Below are positions 9,501-17,909 of a DNA stretch of 64,000 bases, piece after piece. The notes below the pieces were generated by a model, which was given only the letters and a program-made list of their open reading frames with translations, did no database searches and was not told the DNA's origin. Where the stretch lies: assembly GCA_965262565.1 (NCBI GenBank), contig CBDHFQ010000013.1, positions 1 to 64,000 on the forward strand. Reading direction: 5' to 3'. The position numbers and the translations under genes were made by a program. Position 1 is the first letter of the stretch; each line of letters begins with the position of its first letter. This DNA comes from CBDHFQ01 sp965262565 (GTDB taxonomy: Bacteria > Bacteroidota > Bacteroidia > J057).

Positions 9501-9839
9501 CACTACAGCAAAGGCCTCAGGAAGCAGTTCTTCTAATATTCCATCCAGCTGTTCATTCCGCTGTTCTTTCAGTTCATCTACTTGTTTGAATATTTCGTCT
9601 TTTGCATTGATATCCTGTGTGTCGGCTGCTTGCTTTTTTAATTGGTCGATTTCCTGATCCGTCTCTGCTAAATAATCCGCAATTCGCTCTTTAAATTCAA
9701 TAGTCTTACCTCTTAATTCATCATCGGTTATGTTGTGGAGTGTTTCATAGCTTTCATTTATAGCATCTACAATAGGCTGCAACGACTTTATATCTTTTTC
9801 CTTTTTGGAAGGGAATATCTTTTTTATAATTCCAATCAT
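6543..9839 (-). CDS. secA: Preprotein translocase ATPase SecA
   Basis: SecA is the ATP-driven motor that pushes unfolded preproteins through SecYEG at the inner membrane. The 1098-residue protein has the DEAD-motor Walker A motif MQTGEGKT at 191-198, the Walker B region DEVDSVLIDEARTPLIISG, and the second nucleotide-binding domain motifs NMAGRGTDIKLG and QLRGRAGRQGDPG. It is longer than the roughly 900-residue enterobacterial protein because of Bacteroidota-type insertions near residues 55-105 and 330-380. The C-terminus ends in a lysine/arginine-rich tail (ERKKKKKGISRIKK) and lacks the cysteine-containing SEC-C zinc motif that binds SecB in many bacteria. A TAccTTTG -7 element lies just upstream and an intrinsic terminator just downstream, so it is probably a single-gene unit. 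Confidence 0.99.
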   Translation of the reverse strand: MIGIIKKIFPSKKEKDIKSLQPIVDAINESYETLHNITDDELRGKTIEFKERIADYLAETDQEIDQLKKQAADTQDINAKDEIFKQVDELKEQRNEQLDGILEELLPEAFAVVKETARRFTTNKQLKVTATELDHQFANDPKKNYVTIEGEHAIWANKWTAAGAEIEWKMIHYDVQLMGGIVLHRGKIAEMQTGEGKTLVATLPIYLNALSGQGIHLVTVNSYLAQRDSEWNAPLFQFHGLTTDCIDQHEPNSEERRKAYNADICYGTNNEFGFDYLRDNMTTHPEYLVQREHFYSIIDEVDSVLIDEARTPLIISGPIPQGDKHEYDDLKPRIERLVRKQKDLVNKYLREAQKKINDGSNDEGGLALFRAFKGLPKHGPLIKYLSEQGTKAVMSKTEGFYMQDNSKNMHIATDPLYFTIDERNNQIELTDNGRELIAKAGEDPDLFVVPDIAARFSEIEGDTSLGEEEAIRLKDEAAQDYAEKTERLHAIQQLLKAYTLFEKDIEYIVNEGKVMIVDEQTGRVLPGRRYSDGLHQAIEAKENVKIENATQTFATVTLQNYFRMYHKLAGMTGTAETEEAEFYEIYKLDVVVVPTNVPVQRLDHEDLVYKTTREKYNAVINEIEKIRENGRPVLVGTTSVEDSEKLGRMLNRKRIPHNVLNAKHHQREAEIVAQAGQPGMVTIATNMAGRGTDIKLGPGVKEAGGLAIIGTERHESRRIDRQLRGRAGRQGDPGTSQFFVSLEDNLMRLFGSERISKIMDRMGLEEGEVIQHRMISKSISNAQKKVEENNFSMRKRLLEYDDVMNSQREVIYTRRRNALYGERIKVDLDDMLFDLSNNITERYFDIPDAESLRMDCIRLISVDPKITEKDLNDLSVDNVTKKIYEAAKAFYQRKCDQLSQNLAVGTSRIKAQNPQVERIIIPLSDGAKQLRIIPEVDDIIQSEGTAAIDELEKVATLAVIDNKWKNHLREMDDLRKSAQNAVFEQKDPLLVYKFESFQLFQQALNEINHEVLSLIFKADLHIEERQQKKGEIENQRDDFSKMNMRRGSAEQERQKSMDREKAMMQANSGEGPERKLSRNERRAQERKKKKKGISRIKK

Positions 9840-9857
9840 GACAAATTTATTTTAACT

Positions 9858-9865
9858 CAAAGGTA
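9858..9865 (-). promoter_or_regulatory. secA -7 promoter element
   Basis: On the minus strand the sequence TACCTTTG matches the Bacteroidota -7 consensus TAnnTTTG and lies about 20 nt before the secA ATG, which would give a leader of roughly 12 nt. A good -33 TTG is not obvious. Confidence 0.45.
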
Positions 9866-10091
9866 ATCATTTTCACTTACATAAAAGCTCTGATACGCAC
9901 CAACTTTCAGAGGTATCCATCTATAAGAGTAAGTTTTTTAGTCTCAATATGTTTGAAACAATGATTTCGTTTACGTTCAAAATGGCTGCAAGTTATTCCG
10001 TTATAACAATAATTAAGGTAATAAGGGAGGTTATCTCTGAGAATTCCCCGCTGGAACCATGGCCATCCAGACTGACATGATCTTTCACATA

Positions 10092-10913
10092 TTATACGGC
10101 TTTCATATCTTCTGGTGCCCACCGCTGGATTATTTCCAACAGCTCGGTATGAATATTTCCATTACTAGCAACGATTTGGTTGGCAAATAAAACGTCGTCA
10201 GAATCGCTGATGGTGGTCGCTTTACCTCCTGCTTCACGCAGAATGAGGGCTCCTGCAGCTATATCCCAGGCATTCAACCCAAACTCAAAATATCCATCTA
10301 ATCTACCAGCGGCTACATAACACAATTCTAATGCAGCACTTCCCAATCGACGAATCCCATGCGTTTCATCCAGAATATCTCCCAGCATGTTCCAATATGT
10401 CTCTCTCCACCTAATTTTTTCATAGGGAAATCCGGTAGCAATTAAGGCTTCTGCTTTCGAATCCGCTTTACTTACACTGATAGGTTGATCATTAACCATC
10501 GCTCCTTTACCTTTTATCGAGTGAAATAAAGCATCTTGCATGACGTGATACACATATCCTGCAATGGTTTCCTCCTCATATTGAAGGGCAAGACTAATAG
10601 AAAAGTAAGGAATGCCGTGAGTGAAGTTAGTCGTTCCATCTACTGGGTCAATGATCCATGTATAGCCATTATGGGTTTGCTCGTTGGAACTTTCTTCTGT
10701 GATAAATCCGCTTCCGGGAATAATTTGGCTGCATTGAGTGATTAATTTTTTTTCTGCTTCAATATCCACATAACTCACTAGATCTCTTCGACCTTTATAC
10801 TCTATTGCTTCAGTGGAGAATTGGTGAAATTCTTTTCGTTCAAACGCTGCCACCTCCTTGAGCATTGCTATAATATTTGTATGAATGTGATCAATATGTT
10901 CTAATGGATTCAT
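10092..10913 (-). CDS. Inositol monophosphatase family protein
   Basis: This is a Mg2+-dependent sugar/inositol phosphatase of the IMPase (SuhB) family, 273 residues, the standard length. The metal-binding signature WIIDPVDGTTNFTHG sits at about residues 85-100, an upstream acidic metal ligand is in the ITEESS segment, and the second signature, GLNAWDIAAGALILREAGG, lies near residues 212-230. Such enzymes hydrolyse myo-inositol-1-phosphate or related monophosphates; the exact substrate cannot be assigned. It is in the minus-strand series with rsmI upstream (about 100 bp away) and secA downstream, without overlap. Confidence 0.93.
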   Translation of the reverse strand: MNPLEHIDHIHTNIIAMLKEVAAFERKEFHQFSTEAIEYKGRRDLVSYVDIEAEKKLITQCSQIIPGSGFITEESSNEQTHNGYTWIIDPVDGTTNFTHGIPYFSISLALQYEEETIAGYVYHVMQDALFHSIKGKGAMVNDQPISVSKADSKAEALIATGFPYEKIRWRETYWNMLGDILDETHGIRRLGSAALELCYVAAGRLDGYFEFGLNAWDIAAGALILREAGGKATTISDSDDVLFANQIVASNGNIHTELLEIIQRWAPEDMKAV

Positions 10914-11012
10914 AGTAGTTATTGTTCTGTTGGTTAATGATATAGCTTATGATGATAGCTGATGTTTTAGGGTTGTGCCAATGGATGATACCATCAGCCT
11001 TGAATCTGGGGG

Positions 11013-11711
11013 TTAGGTGGAGTTCTTTTTGGGCACATAATCTTTCCCTGAAACAATAATCACAAACTCGCCTTTCAATGTAGATTTTTCAAAATGTTGC
11101 ACAATTTCTTTAAGGCTTCCCCTCACATATTCTTCATACATCTTAGTCAATTCTCTGGCCACACAAGCTGCTCTTTCCTCTCCACATATTACCGCTAAAT
11201 CTCCCAGCGTTTTAAGTAATTTGTAAGGGGACTCATATAAGATCATGGTTCGGGCTTCTTCTGCTAAGAAACTCAATCTCGTCTGTCTGCCTTTTTTAGG
11301 AGGTAAAAATCCTTCGAAGATAAATTTATCACAAGGGAGGCCACTGTTTACCAATGCTGGGACAAAAGCTGTTGCCCCAGGAAGAGTTTCCACACTAATC
11401 CCCGATGTGATAGCTTCCCGAACAATTAAAAATCCCGGATCGGAAATTCCAGGTGTCCCTGCATCACTAATTACAGCCAATGTAAGATCCTCGGATTGTA
11501 CTCTGGATATGAGTTGGCTGACTCTTTTATGTTCGTTATGTTGGTGGAGAGAAATGGTGGGAGTATCTATGGCATAGTGTTGAAGGAGTTTACCTGAAGT
11601 TCTGGTGTCTTCTGCTGCGATGAGGTCCGCCTCTTTCAATAAACGCACAGCCCGATAGGTAATATCTTCTAAATTACCGATCGGGGTGGGAACGAGAATT
11701 ATATGAGACAT
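11013..11711 (-). CDS. rsmI: 16S rRNA (cytidine(1402)-2'-O)-methyltransferase RsmI
   Basis: RsmI methylates the 2'-OH of C1402 in the ribosomal decoding centre with S-adenosylmethionine. The 232-residue product begins with the family hallmark LVPTPIGNLEDITYRAVRLL, followed by IAAEDTRTSGKLL, the SAM-binding loop VISDAGTPGISDPG and LPGATAFVPALVNSGLP, all in the usual order. It is somewhat shorter at the C-terminus than the E. coli protein. It lies 41 bp downstream of the LytTR response regulator on the same strand and may be co-transcribed with it, although a functional link is not expected. Confidence 0.96.
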   Translation of the reverse strand: MSHIILVPTPIGNLEDITYRAVRLLKEADLIAAEDTRTSGKLLQHYAIDTPTISLHQHNEHKRVSQLISRVQSEDLTLAVISDAGTPGISDPGFLIVREAITSGISVETLPGATAFVPALVNSGLPCDKFIFEGFLPPKKGRQTRLSFLAEEARTMILYESPYKLLKTLGDLAVICGEERAACVARELTKMYEEYVRGSLKEIVQHFEKSTLKGEFVIIVSGKDYVPKKNST

Positions 11712-11752
11712 ATAAATAAATCAGCAGTGAATAACTGCAGTAAATATATCTC

Positions 11753-12520
11753 CTAAAACTTTAATACTTGTTTTAGGATTTTGGATTTTTCTCTACTACT
11801 GATGACTTCTTTATCGTTACTAAGGATAATCTTGAATCTGTTTCCAAACCAGATGACGATTTCTTTCACGTGTTTTAGACCTATAATACACGATCTGTTC
11901 ACTCTGAAGAACTGGTCAGCAGGAAGTTTTTTCTCAAATGTGTCCAGCGTATGGTTAAGGAGATAAGATTTTTCTTTAGTAAATAATCTCACACTTCTTT
12001 CTTCGACCTCAATGCAAACGACCTCAGTGTAGTCTACCAATTTATACCTGTCTCGGGTGGGAATAGGAACTTTATTGGAAAACGGGGTCTTGATTTCCTC
12101 TGCTAATTCAGATTTTAGAATTTCTGCTAATGCCTCTTTATTCAGGGCCGAAGAATCTCTATTAGCCGATACTTTATCGATAGCTGATCTTAATCTATCC
12201 TCATTAAACGGCTTGAGCAAATAATCTATAGCGCTTAACTCAAACGCCTTGATGGCGTGCTCGCTATAAGCGGTAGCAAATATGACCGCAGGCATTCGAT
12301 CTAGTTCGATATTTTCTGCTACCTCTAACCCATTCATCCCCGGCATTTCTATATCGAGAAAAACTAAATCAGGCTTTAAATTCTGAATATTCTCCAGTGC
12401 ATCCAATCCATTTTCTGCTACATGCAGAAGTTCTACCGATTCAATCTTTTTTAATAGCCGCTTCATTTTATTACGAGCAGGCAATTCATCATCAGCTATT
12501 AATACTTTTAATTTAGACAT
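11753..12520 (-). CDS. LytTR-family response regulator transcription factor
   Basis: This is the cytoplasmic response regulator of a two-component system. The 255-residue protein has a receiver domain (residues 1-120) with acidic residues at DDE, phospho-acceptor Asp56 in LVFLDIEMPGMNGLEV and the conserved lysine in YLLKPF. A LytTR DNA-binding domain follows at about 155-255, with FFRVNRSCIIGLKHVKEI. It sits 43 bp downstream of a LytS-like sensor kinase gene on the same strand, forming an HK-RR pair. LytTR regulators bind direct repeats; no target site was identified here. Confidence 0.96.
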   Translation of the reverse strand: MSKLKVLIADDELPARNKMKRLLKKIESVELLHVAENGLDALENIQNLKPDLVFLDIEMPGMNGLEVAENIELDRMPAVIFATAYSEHAIKAFELSAIDYLLKPFNEDRLRSAIDKVSANRDSSALNKEALAEILKSELAEEIKTPFSNKVPIPTRDRYKLVDYTEVVCIEVEERSVRLFTKEKSYLLNHTLDTFEKKLPADQFFRVNRSCIIGLKHVKEIVIWFGNRFKIILSNDKEVISSREKSKILKQVLKF

Positions 12521-12563
12521 CGAATTACATTGATTAAACAGTTAAAAGTAAGGTTTTTGAGCA

Positions 12564-14987
12564 TTACCTTTCGTGGCTGTACTCCGGGGTGTTCACTAGT
12601 GGTACTTTAAAACGAACCAGGGTGCCATTCCCGGTATTTTCAAAATATAAGAGATTCTTTTGATAATATAAGTTTTCAAAGCGCTTTATTGAATTACTTA
12701 AGCCAGTACTTTTATATATCCTGCTTAAATCTATCCCCGGACCATTGTCTCTTACTTCACACACCAGAAAATTATCTTCCCTAAAAGCATCGATGGTCAC
12801 CAGTCCTTTATGCATAATTTTCGAAATACCGTGCTTTATACAATTTTCAATTAACGTCTGCAAGACAAAAGCAGGAATTTCTACATCTTTAATGTTTTCT
12901 TCTACTCTAATGTGTGTTTCCAGACGATCTCCGAAGCGTATTTTCTCCAAATCCAGATAAGTGGAGCATAATTGGACCTCATTAGTCAAGGGAACCAGAT
13001 TTTTGTTGGATTCTTTAGTGGTATATCGGAAGATATAAGACAATTTCTCGATAGCATCTTCAGCTCTTTCAGGCGACTCATGAACGAGCTCAGTGAGAGA
13101 ATTAAGCGTATTAAAAAGAAAATGAGGATTTATTTGAGAGCGCAGAGCCATTAAGTCAGCTTCGTATTTTGCCTGGATCAATTCTTTCTCTCTTGTATTT
13201 AACTGGATAATATTTAACGTAAGCTGGGTTTGTTGCACCAATTGTGAGAGCATTTCCAGATCTGTCAAATTATATACCCCCTTTCGCTTTTTCCCAAGCA
13301 TTAATAAGGCATAATTTTCTTCATCTACTGTAATAGGAGATATGAGCGTATAAGCCGACTTAAGGATTAAATTTTCTAATTCCTTATGCAAACGAATAGG
13401 AGCTATCTGCTTGTTTTTCGACCAAACTGTATTTTTCTGAGAGAGATTATTGTAAATAGCCTCGTGTTCCTTGTGATAACGGACCATATTACCGTCCTCA
13501 TGTTCAGGAAAATCTCCTTTCCACCACAAATGAACATCTTCCGCCTGAAAATAATTCATCAATCTTTCCACCACATCTTTTCTCAATCCATGAGAGGAAG
13601 TGTATCTCGGAATCTGTGCAATGAATGATTTAAAATTGCGTGCGTTTTCTTGTTGGGCGGTAGTAAAATATTGATTAAGCCTGTTTTCATTGGCCAGATA
13701 AATCCACCTTATTAAAAGTACAGCTACTAGTAGGGCAAGAAATTCCAGCTCCTCTCTAAAGGAATTACGTGTGAGAATATAACCGGATAACTGTTTAATA
13801 AGGAGGAAGAGGGCAATAGTAATTGCGAAGAAAACAAAATATTGTACAGTCGCTGTGATAACTACCTGTACCCTTCCAAAGCGTAACTGATTAAAACTGG
13901 CATTTATTAAAGGAAAAAATAAAAATAAATAATAAGCAGCCAGCACATCTTCATTAGTTAAAAAAGGTAAATGTGCGTCTCCCCAGTAATAAATGGCAGC
14001 AAATATGGACACCGCTAACATAACAACGGTACCTCCGAGTTGACGGAAGGATTTTTCCCTGATATTGGCCACAATGTGGAGAATAATTCCCGCTACCACA
14101 TGAATAAAAAAGAAAATGATGGTGTATCGTTCTATCAGGTCGTGATAGGATTTTAATTCTTGCAGATCATAGATAATGTAGTATTGAAAGCTCAACAAAA
14201 AAATACCTACTACAATGGAGGGAATAGCATAGAGAATATGATCAGACTCAGACTTAAAGAGAAAATAGCTGGTGGCATAAAAGAATAGTAAAATGCCGTA
14301 AAGAAAAATAAAGAGTTTTTCAATAGTTAATTCAGTGTCAAGATTGGTGATTCCTTCGTCAACAATTAAATAGATGTTGTGGCTAAACTGTAGCAAAAAG
14401 AAAAGGAATGCACTTATGGACAAACCCAACAAAACAGAATGAAACTTGAAATTTCCCCTAACTAATGGAACTAGGATCGCGAGGACGATCATCGAAAGGA
14501 AAATCCCTAATCCCAGTATCCATACGGATACGATCCAGTAAAGTCCATTATCATTAAAGCTGTATGCTAGCCTAAATCCATTAATGACACGGGAATCATG
14601 TTTTTCCATGATCTGAATAGCATTAGGCCGTTCAACATGGATAATATAGACAGTGCCAGGATCTTTGGAAGCAATAATCGTATTAGCTACATCTGCTTTA
14701 TAAATAGGGTGAAAATCTATTTCATAAAGACGATCCCCCTCTTTTATGTCATTTAGTTCATCCGCTTGTTTATAGGTTAGTAGAGGATGCACATCTTTGG
14801 CAAATACTCCATTATCCCTATCTTCCCATGTAACCCAATCATTTCCTTCATATACATTAGATACCTCATCTCCAGTATGTAGAATACGTATGTATCGATA
14901 CTCCTGATAGAAGGAATAACCGATAATAAATAATCCTATATAAAATAATGATAGTAGGATATACCAAATCCAACTCTCCCTAATCAT
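12564..14987 (-). CDS. LytS-like membrane sensor histidine kinase
   Basis: This is an 807-residue inner-membrane kinase that would phosphorylate the adjacent LytTR regulator. An N-terminal helix (about 8-28) precedes a periplasmic region of about 130 residues with a PDZ-like look (ADELNDIKEGDRLYEIDFHP). Seven or eight transmembrane segments follow to about residue 440, then a cytoplasmic GAF-like linker, and the His_kinase module with the phosphorylatable histidine in QINPHFLFNTLNSL. The ATPase lobe carries FVLQTLIENCIKHGI (N box) and VRDNGPGID (G1 box). The signal sensed is unknown. The gene starts about 520 bp from a divergent plus-strand gene. Confidence 0.92.
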   Translation of the reverse strand: MIRESWIWYILLSLFYIGLFIIGYSFYQEYRYIRILHTGDEVSNVYEGNDWVTWEDRDNGVFAKDVHPLLTYKQADELNDIKEGDRLYEIDFHPIYKADVANTIIASKDPGTVYIIHVERPNAIQIMEKHDSRVINGFRLAYSFNDNGLYWIVSVWILGLGIFLSMIVLAILVPLVRGNFKFHSVLLGLSISAFLFFLLQFSHNIYLIVDEGITNLDTELTIEKLFIFLYGILLFFYATSYFLFKSESDHILYAIPSIVVGIFLLSFQYYIIYDLQELKSYHDLIERYTIIFFFIHVVAGIILHIVANIREKSFRQLGGTVVMLAVSIFAAIYYWGDAHLPFLTNEDVLAAYYLFLFFPLINASFNQLRFGRVQVVITATVQYFVFFAITIALFLLIKQLSGYILTRNSFREELEFLALLVAVLLIRWIYLANENRLNQYFTTAQQENARNFKSFIAQIPRYTSSHGLRKDVVERLMNYFQAEDVHLWWKGDFPEHEDGNMVRYHKEHEAIYNNLSQKNTVWSKNKQIAPIRLHKELENLILKSAYTLISPITVDEENYALLMLGKKRKGVYNLTDLEMLSQLVQQTQLTLNIIQLNTREKELIQAKYEADLMALRSQINPHFLFNTLNSLTELVHESPERAEDAIEKLSYIFRYTTKESNKNLVPLTNEVQLCSTYLDLEKIRFGDRLETHIRVEENIKDVEIPAFVLQTLIENCIKHGISKIMHKGLVTIDAFREDNFLVCEVRDNGPGIDLSRIYKSTGLSNSIKRFENLYYQKNLLYFENTGNGTLVRFKVPLVNTPEYSHER

Positions 14988-15509
14988 GCAATTTTCTTAT
15001 TTCGGTATTTAATGTAGCACAAACCGCACCAAACTACAAAAAAACTAGGGGACTCAATCCGTGTTTAGCGGAGAATCAACCCTAGCCCTTGCTCTTGTAA
15101 TTCCAGGTTTACCGTCCTGTTGTGATATAAACCTAGAAAAAATACTTAAATGAACTCGGTTAAAAGTGCTGAAATGTCATAAATACCGCAGGAATTGTTG
15201 AGATATTCGAGTAAGTTGTAAAAATATAATTATTGAATAATTTATTTTGAAAATATATTCATTTTAAAAATAAATATAAATTTTACCGTTAAATTAAATA
15301 AATAAACAATTAATAAAGAGCGATTTGGAGAATTGGGTATAATATTGGGTTTTTAAGAGATTTATGATTGGTGCTATAGATAAATCAAATAATTTTGAGA
15401 TTTCGAATTAATTTTAGCCATTTAACGTTCTCTTTGTTCAAATAGGTATTCCCTCTTAGAGGAGAACAAAAATTGTTAAAGCAAACGGTTTAAAGATTAA
15501 TTTTCTATT
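14988..15509. other. AT-rich divergent intergenic region
   Basis: This 522-bp region separates the minus-strand kinase from the plus-strand gene at 15510. It is strongly A+T-rich around 15220-15330. It must carry promoters in both directions, but I could not pick a convincing TAnnTTTG box in either. No gene, RNA or inverted repeat is evident. Confidence 0.5.
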
Positions 15510-16586
15510 ATGTTGAAAATATTCTCTATCTTTCATCATACGACTAGGTTAAATTTTATAATAAATATTGTGAGACTGGTTTATTTATCATTTTTGATAA
15601 TAGGTGTGTTTTTCTTTTCACACGATTTAGCTGCTCAATCTTTTACTAATCCTGTGGAGTACAATAATTATATTGTCAATGAACAGGTAAAAGTTGTATC
15701 TCAGAATGTCAATTACCTTTCATATTCCGTTCACAGTGATGACGTTCGACTAGTAGATGAAAAACGACTTGATCTTATTGCTCAATTATTAAAATCTTCA
15801 CAGAAATTGGTCTCTATGGGAGGCTATGAAGGGAATACCAGATTGAGGGATGAAGCAACTGCGGTAATGGATCTTTACCTGGAGGCCTTTAACGTAGATT
15901 TAAAGAATATTGCTTCGCTTAAGCAATCCAGTCAGGAGTCTTATAGCGCTATGGAAACCTATTTCAAAACTTTGGGAAGTGTCGAGGCAAAGTTGAATCA
16001 GGCTGGAGAAAGATTTGACCAAGCGCAGAAAGAGTTTGCCGACGAATACAATATTCAAATTGTGGAAACGGATCAATCTTTATCGGATATGCTACATCAG
16101 ATTTCTATGGTAAATGCCTACACCAGAGATATGTATCTGATTTACTTTAAAATTTCCAAGAAAAATGCAGAACTGATCGATGCTTTGGAATCTAATGATG
16201 CCAAAAAGGTAGATATGGTGCGAAAAGAGTTAGCTAAAGAGGCTTCAATAGGTATAGAAAAGGCTACAGCTTTAGGAGGATTTAAAGATGATAGAGCGTA
16301 TGTAGAAGCTACGTTGGATTGGGCCAGTTTTCTCAAAGATTTGGCTGAAAAAGATCTTGTTAAAGTAGTACGTTTTCTGGAGATGAATCAGGAAAAAGAG
16401 GGTTTTAACTCCCAGAAGGAAGTCGATCAGTACAATTCTTTGGTGGAGTTCTACAATCAAACCATACAGCACTATAATTCTCAATCTGAAGCATTGAATC
16501 AAACGTTTAATGCTGCCTATGAATCTCTCTTAAAAAAACACATTCCTGATGTAACCGAAAAACTTCCTAAAGGAGATAGGATTTAA
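15510..16586 (+). CDS. Secreted helical protein, possibly LIC11966-type surface protein
   Basis: A 358-residue protein of unknown biochemical role. The N-terminus holds a long hydrophobic signal (residues about 18-40) ending near HDLAAQSF, a Bacteroidota signal-peptidase-like site. The mature part starts FTNPVEYNNYIVNEQ and is almost entirely alpha-helical with heptad-like stretches (residues about 130-330), rich in Glu, Lys and Gln. The opening motif and overall size resemble the LIC11966-type surface proteins known from Leptospira and Bacteroidota, which I recall only as a family of unknown function. It is followed after 75 bp by the ECF sigma gene on the same strand. A start further downstream in the signal region cannot be excluded. 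Confidence 0.7.
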   Translation: MLKIFSIFHHTTRLNFIINIVRLVYLSFLIIGVFFFSHDLAAQSFTNPVEYNNYIVNEQVKVVSQNVNYLSYSVHSDDVRLVDEKRLDLIAQLLKSSQKLVSMGGYEGNTRLRDEATAVMDLYLEAFNVDLKNIASLKQSSQESYSAMETYFKTLGSVEAKLNQAGERFDQAQKEFADEYNIQIVETDQSLSDMLHQISMVNAYTRDMYLIYFKISKKNAELIDALESNDAKKVDMVRKELAKEASIGIEKATALGGFKDDRAYVEATLDWASFLKDLAEKDLVKVVRFLEMNQEKEGFNSQKEVDQYNSLVEFYNQTIQHYNSQSEALNQTFNAAYESLLKKHIPDVTEKLPKGDRI

Positions 16587-16661
16587 TCTTTCTTTCTTAA
16601 TTTTCGTCACCATACAACCTTTTTCCCCTAAAGAATACTCATTAACTCGTGATGACACTAA

Positions 16662-17216
16662 ATGGATCAACGAACATCCATATATAGAGCGAGCGAAGAA
16701 GATCTGCTTCTCATTCAGGCCTGTATGCAGCACGATCGGAAAGCTCAGAAAGCGCTTTATGATAAATATAAAGACGCAATGTTCACCTTGGCATTAAGAA
16801 TTACTGCTAGTAGAGAATTAGCTCAGGATGCTTTACAAGAAGCATTTTTAGGGGTTTTTAGAGGCCTTCACAGGTTTAGAAACGAATCTACTCTAGGAGC
16901 TTGGATTCGTACCATAGTAATAAGACAATCATATAAAAGAATTAGACAGGAAGTTCATTCCTATACATTCGAGGAGATTCATGCGGCAGATAGGATTGTC
17001 TGGCATGATCCTTTGGATGCAGAATATCTGGATAAGGCTATTCAAGGGCTCCCGGCCGGTTACAGAAGTGTTTTCGTATTGATTGAAATAGAGGGATTTC
17101 AACATAAGGAAGTTGCGAAAATGCTAAATATTTCCGCAGGTACGTCTAAGTCTCAATTATTTCATGCTAAAAAGTTGCTAAAGAAACGGCTGAAAAAAAT
17201 GACAGAAACCGTATGA
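16662..17216 (+). CDS. ECF-type RNA polymerase sigma-70 factor
   Basis: A 184-residue alternative sigma factor that would redirect RNA polymerase to a small regulon. The region 2 pattern is visible at residues about 15-85 (ALYDKYKDAMFTLALRIT, then AQDALQEAFLGVFRGL and LGAWIRTIVIRQSYKRIR). Region 4 is at about 125-180 (LPAGYRSVFVLIEIEGFQHKEV, then LNISAGTSKSQLFHAK), with the helix-turn-helix complete. Its stop overlaps the start of the next gene by 4 nt (ATGA), the usual arrangement with a cognate regulator. The trigger is unknown. Confidence 0.95.
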   Translation: MDQRTSIYRASEEDLLLIQACMQHDRKAQKALYDKYKDAMFTLALRITASRELAQDALQEAFLGVFRGLHRFRNESTLGAWIRTIVIRQSYKRIRQEVHSYTFEEIHAADRIVWHDPLDAEYLDKAIQGLPAGYRSVFVLIEIEGFQHKEVAKMLNISAGTSKSQLFHAKKLLKKRLKKMTETV

Positions 17217-17782
17217 ATGCACTAGAATCTCAACGTAATAAAGGGGATTATCTGAGAGAAGCTATCAAGCAATTGCCCGTCCATCAGGCACCTGAAGATG
17301 TTTGGTATGAGATCGAAATGGAATTAGATTCCACTAAGGAAGTCGAAACCAAAAATCCTATTATTACATATCGTAAGCTGCTTTTGGTGGCTTGTATATG
17401 TCTCTTTGTAGGAACCGGACTAGGTCTGGGCAGTGCATGGTATTTGAATGATAGTCCTGTTGGTGAAGAGGGTAGCAGACAACTACCTGCAGCTCCGCCT
17501 TACTATGATGAGTTTTGGGAAGAGGAGGTAGGAGTTATTTATAAAGGAGGTAATGCTCCTGATGTAAAAACGATGGTAGAAGAGTTAAGAAAGGGAATTT
17601 ATTCAAACGAAGCTGAGTTTGATACCCTTAAAAAAAGATGGGATCAAATAGATCTTGCCATACACCATTTAACTTCCTCTGGAGTAGCTATTCCGTTAAT
17701 CTTATTAGAGGAACGCGAAAAAATCATTAATTCCTATGAAAAGTGGAGATGGGAATTTACCCATAAACCATTATCGGATTAG
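17213..17782 (+). CDS. Single-pass membrane protein, putative anti-sigma partner
   Basis: A 189-residue protein with a cytoplasmic N-terminal part (about 1-60), one transmembrane helix at about 61-84 (LLLVACICLFVGTGLGLGSAWYL) and an extracytoplasmic helical tail. The topology, size and ATGA overlap with the ECF sigma gene are those of an anti-sigma factor that would hold the sigma at the membrane. No HxxxCxxC zinc anti-sigma motif is present, so it would be a non-canonical type; the role is inferred from position. The mature tail contains charged helices similar to those of heavy-metal-resistance/Spy-like proteins. Confidence 0.75.
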   Translation: MNALESQRNKGDYLREAIKQLPVHQAPEDVWYEIEMELDSTKEVETKNPIITYRKLLLVACICLFVGTGLGLGSAWYLNDSPVGEEGSRQLPAAPPYYDEFWEEEVGVIYKGGNAPDVKTMVEELRKGIYSNEAEFDTLKKRWDQIDLAIHHLTSSGVAIPLILLEEREKIINSYEKWRWEFTHKPLSD

Positions 17783-17909
17783 TTCCTTAAGCCATGTAGC
17801 TCTGCCCTTACTATACGTTGGTTTATGGTAGAATTTCAGCCTGATTTTCTCCATTAAGTCAATGAAAATTAGTACCTTCACTGGAAATTATATGTTATAG
17901 CGGAGAGAT

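Noticed and set aside
9907..10122. 71-codon minus-strand frame between secA and the phosphatase gene
   Set aside because: It overlaps the 3' end of the inositol-monophosphatase-like gene, has no family signature, and no ribosome binding site could be made out.
14988..15509. Small RNA or riboswitch upstream of the gene at 15510
   Set aside because: The region is A+T-rich without a stable hairpin or known aptamer-like pattern that I could make out.
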